From: Euryarchaeota archaeon UBA103 | Lineage (GTDB): Archaea; Thermoplasmatota; Poseidoniia; Poseidoniales; Thalassarchaeaceae | Direction: 5' to 3' | DNA: 11,235 nt | NCBI GenBank assembly: GCA_002506825.1 | Contig: DAYH01000021.1 | Location: 1,044 to 12,278 of the forward strand | Shown here: positions 6,265 through 11,235 of the stretch, piece by piece | Layout: the number at the start of each line of letters is the position of its first letter | Numbering within the stretch: the stretch's first letter is position 1 | The notes under the pieces: generated by a model | What the model was told of the DNA's origin: nothing | What the model saw: the letters and a program-made list of their open reading frames with translations, nothing else | The model's database searches: none | Made by a program: the position numbers and the translations under genes

Positions 6265-7202
6265 TGGAAGCACAGAGGAGAGTTCGTCAGACTGCGATCA
6301 GGATGCTGGCCCAGGAATATTCTGATGCGTCCCTGACCGAGATGGGAGTGGGCGAATATGACCCATCTTTCGTCATTACCAAGCTTGGCGCCAGAGTGAA
6401 TAGGGCACTAGTGGCAGGTGTGATTGACAGGATGGAGAGAAGAGAAGGAGATAGTGGACCAAGCTACTCCGGACACATCAGAGATCCAACTGGTAATCAC
6501 GTATTCAATATCGCCCCATTCCAAGATGAGATGCACGCAGAGGCTGAAGAGCTACTCGCTAGGTTCGAGTCAGGAGATAGATTTCTGATGGCCCTCGCCG
6601 GTAAGTCAAGATGGTTCGAGACCGAGGACGGTGGAGTTTTCACATCCCTCAGGGTCGAGCAGATTGCAATAATCGACAAAGAGAGGTACTCTCGATGGCT
6701 AGTCGAAGCCGCAGAGGCCACGCTAAGGAGAATAAAAGCCTATGATGACTCATCTGGAGTCGAGGTCACTTCGGATTCCCTCGAAGAAGCAGGGGTGCCT
6801 TCGGATCTTCTCAATGGAATGGTACAGGCAAGGTCCCACTACCCCGAATTCGACTCTGAGAATTACAGGGTGGGTGTCTTGCAGGCACTGTCTATAGCTT
6901 CTGGAAGATCTAGCATGGCCGAAGTAGCAACAGTTAGCACGCCCTCGGAGGACGAGTCCCCGGAGGCCAAAGAAAATCCTACTACTCAGCCACCGATAGA
7001 GCCTGTGGGGGATATTTCCTCCACCATAATAAGTGCCATAAAGTCAGCAGACAGAGGAGAGGGTGCAGAGTACGACTCGATTATCCTGTCATGTATTCAA
7101 TCTGGATTCTCAAGAGAAGTAGCAGAGGACGCTCTAGAGGGAATGAGGGACGTAGATGGCACAATTATAGAGCCAAGGTTTGGATTCTTCCAAGTCCTCT
7201 AG
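6264..7202 (+). CDS. RPA-associated protein with N-terminal OB fold and C-terminal winged-helix-like domain
   Basis: A 312-residue protein of the archaeal RPA-associated (RPAP, COG3390-like) family, encoded directly behind RPA as in haloarchaeal rpa-rpap operons. The N-terminus (REV/RVRQTAIRML AQEYSD type, 4-20) leads into an OB fold at about 35-135: VITKLGARVNRALVAGVIDR (38-57), YSGHIRDPTGNHVFNI (68-83) and GKSRWFETEDGGVFTSLRVE (113-132). A conserved helical tail follows (RYSRWLVEAAEATLRRI, 142-158). A Pro/Glu/Thr-rich linker (about 224-248) connects to a C-terminal unit (250-312) whose EVAEDALEGMRDVDGTIIEP...FGFFQVL pattern looks like the winged helix at the end of RPA32 and archaeal MCM. 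The protein probably forms an RPA complex with its neighbour. The stop codon shares the tetranucleotide CTAG with the stop of the convergent gene. Confidence 0.85.
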   Translation: MEAQRRVRQTAIRMLAQEYSDASLTEMGVGEYDPSFVITKLGARVNRALVAGVIDRMERREGDSGPSYSGHIRDPTGNHVFNIAPFQDEMHAEAEELLARFESGDRFLMALAGKSRWFETEDGGVFTSLRVEQIAIIDKERYSRWLVEAAEATLRRIKAYDDSSGVEVTSDSLEEAGVPSDLLNGMVQARSHYPEFDSENYRVGVLQALSIASGRSSMAEVATVSTPSEDESPEAKENPTTQPPIEPVGDISSTIISAIKSADRGEGAEYDSIILSCIQSGFSREVAEDALEGMRDVDGTIIEPRFGFFQVL

Positions 7203-8167
7203 CTCTTGCTATCTTGTAGAATGGAGTCTACTGCGGCCAGTTTCTGACCTATCCTATTCCTCGAGCTCTCAGAGGTGACTTGGTCCCTCAAGAAGGTGTT
7301 TCCATTAACTTTCCCGAATTCTCCTATCTTAGCACCTTTTATTTCTGCAATATCGGTAGCGACACGAGTTACTCTGGACTTCACGACTTCCTCATTAACA
7401 GGCCATCCTCTTCGCTTGGATAACCTCAGTAAAAGCTCTTTTTGAGATTCTCCCCAGGCCCCCCCACTACCTCTTAGAATAGTGCCTATGATTCTGTCAA
7501 GATCCTCGACGAACGAAGAAACTACTCTCAGGTCCTCTTGGACCATGGGATCTAGGGTGTCTAAACCCAGTAAAAGTGAGTCATGTGCATCCTCTATCAC
7601 CGCAATGGGGGAATCAGAATGGAAATCTACATCTAAGGGCTCGAATACTTCATCAGCATTAGCCAAAACCTCGCTTTCCATAGTTCCTAGTGAGAAATTA
7701 ATACCATTCCTCTTCAGACTCTTCTTTATTCTCCCCCAGCCATTCAACTGGTTTGTCAAAACTCCAGCCACCCTTCCCATCAGAACGGTTCTGTTTCCAG
7801 TTAGGGGGGCCTCCAGTCTCACACACAACTCATGTAGATCGTCCCTATCCATCTCTGCAAGTCTTTCGATCGTCATTCTTCGAGAGTCGAAGTTTAGATG
7901 TAGCCAGAGCCTCTGCCTCCTCTCTCTTTGAGAACCAGAAGACTTGATTCCGAAAATCTTGAGTGTCTCTCCTAGCTCGTTATGGCTCATTGCCTGAATG
8001 CCATCCCACGAGAGGTCCAAATCAGGCAAAACTAGATTCTGAATTAGTCGCGCCCTCAATACCTCCACGGAACCCCCCTTAGAAATCCCCCGTGACTCAG
8101 CTAACTCTCGTAGCTCAACAAGCCTCCCTCTGTAAAGAGAATCCAATGATGAAGGATCGTAATTCAT
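7199..8167 (-). CDS. Protein with three tandem SAP-like motifs, function unknown
   Basis: I do not recognise a named family for the full protein. With the ATG at 8167 it has 322 residues. Three SAP-like helix-extended-helix motifs stand in a row: residues 13-44 (RGRLVELRELAESRGISKGG then RARLIQ), 60-91 (SHNELGETLKIFGIKSSGSQ then RLWLHL) and 107-138 (DRDDLHELCVRLEAPLTGNR then GRVAGVL). SAP motifs usually bind DNA, so chromatin, repair or replication roles are possible. An acidic stretch (165-215) and a helical, unassigned C-terminus follow (about 220-322, ending KLAAVDSILQDSKS). A GTG at 8263, overlapping the upstream stop as TAGTG, would add 32 residues that look unlike a domain; GGTGGG just before 8167 supports the shorter form. 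It follows the HMBS-like gene on the same strand, probably in one operon, and converges on the RPA pair. Confidence 0.75.
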   Translation of the reverse strand: MNYDPSSLDSLYRGRLVELRELAESRGISKGGSVEVLRARLIQNLVLPDLDLSWDGIQAMSHNELGETLKIFGIKSSGSQRERRQRLWLHLNFDSRRMTIERLAEMDRDDLHELCVRLEAPLTGNRTVLMGRVAGVLTNQLNGWGRIKKSLKRNGINFSLGTMESEVLANADEVFEPLDVDFHSDSPIAVIEDAHDSLLLGLDTLDPMVQEDLRVVSSFVEDLDRIIGTILRGSGGAWGESQKELLLRLSKRRGWPVNEEVVKSRVTRVATDIAEIKGAKIGEFGKVNGNTFLRDQVTSESSRNRIGQKLAAVDSILQDSKS

Positions 8168-8262
8168 TCGCCCACCAGCTTCCCGGCAACCTACAACGGT
8201 CATATCCATTGCGTGCCCATATCTGGAAAAACACTCATTTGAAGGGGCAGAATTCAATGCCA

Positions 8263-9333
8263 CTATTCATCTGTCAAAATGAAAGGAGGACTCTCAGGAT
8301 CCGTGTGGAAGTCCTTGGGCACATCTCTGGAAACTTCTTTGATCATGGTTTCCCAATCCCTTAGGGATGCAATAGTGGCCCTCTCATGATCAGAGTGCCT
8401 GATTACTCTATGCAAGCCAACCGTCCTAGTCCCATCTTTGGAGACAAACTCTAATCTTATTTCGACATGCACCTCTTCTTCTATTACTTCCCCATCGGGG
8501 TCTAAGCAGACCTGCTCTAGGGTGAGGTCCCGGGTGGCTTCAGCCTGCTTAATCAGAGATCTAACCTGCCTATGCCTGACTAGGGCCCCTATTTTCTCTA
8601 GCATTTCTAAGTCCAGCGAGCCGAGCATAGAGTTCTGAACCCACCAACACGTTTCGCCCTCTTTTTCTGATATCTCCTTCGAGATACTATTTGGAAACCG
8701 ATTCCTAGCCAGTAGTACGATTAAATCCGAGTAAGCTGGAGGTAGAAAATCTGGATCCCCTTCATTCAGTCCATCTGGAAGTAGTGAGTGCCTCCTGCCA
8801 ACAAGATTGGCTCTATCGTACACCCCTCTAGAAATTACAAAGCCATCTATTTCTCCCATGCCCCTCAGGTCCTCCATCCATTTCGCCCTTAGGACGGGGT
8901 CAGATGGAACATCTCCCTTCTCCTCTATGGAAGCAAACGCCTCAGGATCAAGTACCCTCAGCCCTCTTCTAGACCTTCTTAATTGTCTTCTAGTCAACTT
9001 GTTGCTACAGAGCAGTATTGCAGATTTTGGCTGGTACTGGATCTTGTTATCTGAGACCAATACTGGATATGGCCTGACAGGAGTTCTAGCGCCCACAACC
9101 TTGCATCCAGATTTTAGTATCTCCATCATATTGCCATGAATGAGCTCGGCGGGCAAAGCAAAAACATCAGCATCTCCCGATTCAAGAAGCGCCAGTCCCT
9201 TGCTCAGATTATGTGTGACTGTACTAGCTATATCCAGCTCAGAAGAGGCCCTCGAGGCGATGAATGATCCTATCCTATCCCCTACGGGACAGCCCGGAGA
9301 ATCCAGTGTCGCTATTGTCAGCCGTTCATCCAT
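8263..9333 (-). CDS. Degenerate hydroxymethylbilane synthase (HemC)-like protein
   Basis: 356 residues. The order of segments follows HemC across the whole chain: LTIATLDSPG (5-14; HemC I-x-T-R-x-S-P), LALLESGDADVFALP (47-61; HemC LL-x-G-x-AD-x-AVHS), VVGARTPVRPYPVLVS (79-94; HemC RED-PRDALVS), CSNKLTRRQLRRSRRGLRVL (109-128; SSLRR-x-QL-x-RPDL), LRGMGEIDGFVISRGVYDR (156-174; L-x-x-GEYDAI-x-LA-x-AGL-x-R), FLPPAYSDLIVLLAR (196-210; LPA-x-GQGA-x-x-IE-R), and SMLGSLDLEMLEKIGA (235-250; ER-x-FL-x-x-LEGGCQVPIGA). By this alignment Met replaces the dipyrromethane-binding Cys, the catalytic KD of the HSMKD motif is lost, and the first-domain Arg is Leu. The fold is likely kept but porphobilinogen polymerisation is unlikely. 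GAGGTGG 5 nt upstream and the family's usual N-terminus favour ATG 9333 over ATG 9363. No other haem gene is nearby. Homology is by eye. Confidence 0.65.
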   Translation of the reverse strand: MDERLTIATLDSPGCPVGDRIGSFIASRASSELDIASTVTHNLSKGLALLESGDADVFALPAELIHGNMMEILKSGCKVVGARTPVRPYPVLVSDNKIQYQPKSAILLCSNKLTRRQLRRSRRGLRVLDPEAFASIEEKGDVPSDPVLRAKWMEDLRGMGEIDGFVISRGVYDRANLVGRRHSLLPDGLNEGDPDFLPPAYSDLIVLLARNRFPNSISKEISEKEGETCWWVQNSMLGSLDLEMLEKIGALVRHRQVRSLIKQAEATRDLTLEQVCLDPDGEVIEEEVHVEIRLEFVSKDGTRTVGLHRVIRHSDHERATIASLRDWETMIKEVSRDVPKDFHTDPESPPFILTDE

Positions 9334-9338
9334 CGCAT

Positions 9339-9345
9339 CCACCTC
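9339..9345 (-). promoter_or_regulatory. Shine-Dalgarno that fixes the HMBS-like start
   Basis: GAGGTGG on the minus strand ends 5 nt before the ATG at 9333, inside the longer reading frame that begins at 9363. It supports initiation at 9333. Confidence 0.5.
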
Positions 9346-9393
9346 AAGGGAGGGAGCACCCACTGTGCCCGACCAAGCGCACGCACACTCGTT

Positions 9394-9401
9394 GATATAT
9401 G
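9394..9401. promoter_or_regulatory. Symmetric TATA box between divergent genes
   Basis: GATATATG contains the self-complementary ATATAT (9395-9400). It lies about 31 nt before the plus-strand ATG at 9429 and about 34 nt before the minus-strand ATG at 9363 (64 nt before the preferred ATG at 9333). One symmetric box could direct both the prenyl synthase transcript, nearly leaderless, and the HMBS-like transcript with a short leader carrying the Shine-Dalgarno. Confidence 0.4.
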
Positions 9402-9428
9402 CGACCCTATCCCTAACGCCTGATAGTC

Positions 9429-10409
9429 ATGGTATCGAAGCTGTCCGTTAAGCGCGGTATCCAGAAGCGCTTGAATGTATTCGAAGAAGAGTTGGAGGCC
9501 CTAGTCCAAGAGGCCATCTCCTCCAAGGGGGCTCCGGCAATGGACCTAGCCAGGGATGTTTTACTTGCCGGGGGAAAGAGACTCAGGCCTCTTTTGGCCA
9601 TTCTGACATATGAGGCCACAGGAGGGCGAGATATTCACGAAGTAATGGACCTGGCTCTCTCTTCAGAGTTGATACACACCGCTACACTGATTCATGATGA
9701 TATCTATGATCAGGCTCGATTCAGGAGAGGGAGGCCCACAATCCACTCTTCTCACGGCCTAGCACATGCAATTATCGCAGGTGACTACCTCTTTGCCTTG
9801 GGATTCTCCAAGGGCGGGCGCTATGACTTGGACGTAGTAGACATGATTGCTAGCTCATGTACTAACATTGCAAGGGGGGAGCTCCAACAATTCAACCACA
9901 TTGGGGACCTAACTACGACGCCTGAGGACTACTACTCAATTATTGACGGCAAGACAGTGGGGCCGTTCGCTACAGGTACGGCGTCTGCAGCTTTGGTCGC
10001 CGGGGCTTCAAAGGAAGTTTCGGAGATGATGTATGACTTTGGAACAGAATTTGGCAGAGCATTCCAACTTGTTGATGATCTACTCGATCTCACAGGTGAT
10101 CCAGAAATGGGGAAGCCAAGAGGTACTGACGTACATGAGGGAAAGATGACGCTCCCCCTAATTCACGCCCTAACTATACTACACGGCTCCGAGAGAGAGC
10201 ATCTCGCAGATGTCCTGAACAACTTCAGCGATGATAGATGGAATGAACTCACTTCCCTCCTGGAGCTATCGGGCTCCTTCTCTTACACTAGGCAATTGAT
10301 TCAGAATCATGTCGATCGTGCCTTGGAAATTCTGTCGAAGCTCCCCCCCTCAAATGCGAAGGATCTAATCTCAGAGGTGGCCTTAATCTCCAGAAATAGG
10401 AGAGTGTAA
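9429..10409 (+). CDS. idsA: Polyprenyl (geranylgeranyl-type) diphosphate synthase
   Basis: A 326-residue trans-isoprenyl diphosphate synthase, typical length. It condenses isopentenyl diphosphate with allylic diphosphates to make the chains used for archaeal ether lipids. Conserved regions run in order: GGKRLRPLL (48-56), the first Asp-rich motif HDDIYD with D90, D91 and D94 followed by RFRRGRPTIH (97-106), GDYLFALGF (118-126), RGELQQ (149-154), DGKTVGPF (173-180), the second Asp-rich motif QLVDDLLDLTGD (213-224) with D216, D217 and D220, and the GKPRGTDVHEGKMTLPLI tail (228-245). The residues four and five before the first motif are Thr86 and Ala85, both small, so the product should be longer than farnesyl diphosphate; exact chain length cannot be read. 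There is no Shine-Dalgarno before the ATG at 9429, and a TATA-like box lies about 31 nt upstream. A geranylgeranyl reductase follows after 13 nt, so the two genes probably form a lipid operon. Confidence 0.93.
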   Translation: MVSKLSVKRGIQKRLNVFEEELEALVQEAISSKGAPAMDLARDVLLAGGKRLRPLLAILTYEATGGRDIHEVMDLALSSELIHTATLIHDDIYDQARFRRGRPTIHSSHGLAHAIIAGDYLFALGFSKGGRYDLDVVDMIASSCTNIARGELQQFNHIGDLTTTPEDYYSIIDGKTVGPFATGTASAALVAGASKEVSEMMYDFGTEFGRAFQLVDDLLDLTGDPEMGKPRGTDVHEGKMTLPLIHALTILHGSEREHLADVLNNFSDDRWNELTSLLELSGSFSYTRQLIQNHVDRALEILSKLPPSNAKDLISEVALISRNRRV

Positions 10410-10422
10410 TCTCGAGGCCACC

Positions 10423-11235
10423 ATGGAAGAAGAATCTGAGATTTGGGATGTCATAGTAATCGGAGGAGGGCCAGCAGGCTCGACGACCGCCCGATACGTT
10501 GCAGAGGGCGGCAAGAGAGTTCTGGTAATTGATGGTCGAGACTCCATAGGATCGCCGCTCCAATGCGGAGAGTTGGTCCCAACAAATAACGAGATGAGGA
10601 GACTATGTCCCGACGTTCCGGATATCGACGATCTCCTCCAGACTCCAGAAGTTGCAATATCCCGAAGGACGTCAGAAATGCACATAGTGCCGCCATCCGG
10701 TAGGCCACTAAGGTACCCATTCGAAGGCATGATGCTGAACAGAGTCCTGCATGATGAGTGGCTGGTCGAGCTCGCCGCCTCTAAGGGCGCCAAATTCCTC
10801 ACGGGAGCTAGAGTTGAGTCTGTCAATGACGAAACAGTATACCTCAGGGATGGACGAAAATTCCACGGTAAAATAATAGTGGGAGCAGGAGGTCATAATG
10901 ATCCTCTGAGGAAAGGAAGATGGTCTGAGTCCTCACTAAAGATACCAATAAAATTTGTACTTATGAAAGGTGAATTCGGAGACGCTGTTGAGCTACACTT
11001 TGGCTCCATGGCTCCCGGGGGTTATGCATGGGTCTTCCCCAAAGCAAATGGAGCAAACATAGGACTTGGAATACAGAACAAGCTCTCCAAAGGAAGTTCT
11101 CTGAATTCTCTCGCTGATGGATTTATCTCTAAGTACGAAGGAGAGGTCACTTTCAGAGGAGCTGGCTCGCTTCCAATGTCTGGGTCGATAAAGGAGTTCG
11201 TCAAGGATAACCATCTACTTGTTGGCGACTCGGCC
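10423..11235 (+). CDS. FAD-dependent geranylgeranyl reductase, archaeal lipid type (partial, C-terminus off right edge)
   Basis: The frame opens at ATG 10423 and stays open for 271 codons to the window end. The N-terminus has the FAD dinucleotide-binding motif VIGGGPAGS (12-20) and ends the first beta-alpha-beta unit with VLVIDGRD (33-40). The family-specific CGELVPTN (48-55) follows, then the signature PGGYAWVFPK (198-207) with ANIGLGIQ (211-218), and the second FAD-contact motif LLVGDSA (265-271), at which the window cuts off. This pattern is that of digeranylgeranylglycerophospholipid reductases, which saturate the isoprenoid chains of archaeal membrane lipids. About 100-150 residues should be missing. 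A weak GAGG lies 5 nt before the ATG, and the gene starts 13 nt after the prenyl synthase stop. Substrate (lipid or free geranylgeranyl diphosphate) is not decided by what is visible. Confidence 0.9.
   Translation, partial: MEEESEIWDVIVIGGGPAGSTTARYVAEGGKRVLVIDGRDSIGSPLQCGELVPTNNEMRRLCPDVPDIDDLLQTPEVAISRRTSEMHIVPPSGRPLRYPFEGMMLNRVLHDEWLVELAASKGAKFLTGARVESVNDETVYLRDGRKFHGKIIVGAGGHNDPLRKGRWSESSLKIPIKFVLMKGEFGDAVELHFGSMAPGGYAWVFPKANGANIGLGIQNKLSKGSSLNSLADGFISKYEGEVTFRGAGSLPMSGSIKEFVKDNHLLVGDSA

Noticed and set aside
8263..9333. Active hydroxymethylbilane synthase (hemC)
   Set aside because: The aligned cofactor cysteine is Met and the catalytic KD motif is absent, so a plain hemC call would overstate the evidence.
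10288..10826. Several minus-strand open frames near the right end
   Set aside because: They oppose the prenyl synthase end and the geranylgeranyl reductase, both with strong motifs, and look like composition-driven shadows.
1..11235. CRISPR arrays, insertion sequences, toxin-antitoxin or restriction genes
   Set aside because: No regular repeat-spacer series, transposase motifs, terminal inverted repeats or defence-protein signatures were seen on either strand.

Overview
The window looks like a chromosomal segment of a planktonic euryarchaeon, most plausibly Marine Group II (Poseidoniales) or a close relative. This placement is inference, because no rRNA or other taxonomic marker is present. 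The archaeal signs are a replication protein A (RPA) with its RPA-associated protein, a polyprenyl diphosphate synthase followed by a geranylgeranyl reductase of the archaeal-lipid type, and AT-rich TATA-like boxes centred about 26 nt upstream of start codons, as in leaderless transcripts. Two photolyase-family genes fit life in sunlit water. Composition is moderate-GC and fairly even, and genes are packed tightly.

Layout. (1) Positions 1-2684, minus strand: two consecutive photolyase/cryptochrome-family genes. The upstream one (1134-2684) is complete and resembles animal-type (6-4) photolyases. The downstream one (1-1070) runs off the left edge and belongs to a different, mainly bacterial lineage. 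(2) 2801-2876, plus strand: tRNA-Phe(GAA) with an encoded CCA. (3) 2902-4307, minus strand: mogA-type molybdopterin adenylyltransferase overlapping (ATGA) a bacterial-type RNase PH gene. (4) 4308-4539: an intergenic leader with three spaced GATGAA motifs and a small hairpin that covers the ribosome binding site of the next gene. (5) 4540-7202, plus strand: RPA large subunit plus an RPA-associated protein that ends in a winged-helix-like domain. (6) 7199-9333, minus strand: a degenerate hydroxymethylbilane-synthase-like protein followed by a protein with three tandem SAP-like motifs. (7) 9429-11235, plus strand: polyprenyl diphosphate synthase, then the first 271 codons of a FAD-dependent geranylgeranyl reductase cut by the right edge.

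How the genes fit together. Light-driven DNA repair (two photolyase relatives) and single-strand DNA protection (RPA pair) form a genome-maintenance theme. Isoprenoid chain synthesis and saturation form the membrane-lipid theme. RNase PH and MogA closely resemble bacterial proteins and look like acquired genes. The least explained locus is the HMBS-like/SAP pair: the HMBS-like protein aligns along the whole fold but appears to lack the cofactor-binding cysteine and the catalytic aspartate, and its partner looks like a nucleic-acid-binding protein. I saw no mobile elements, CRISPR arrays or defence cassettes.
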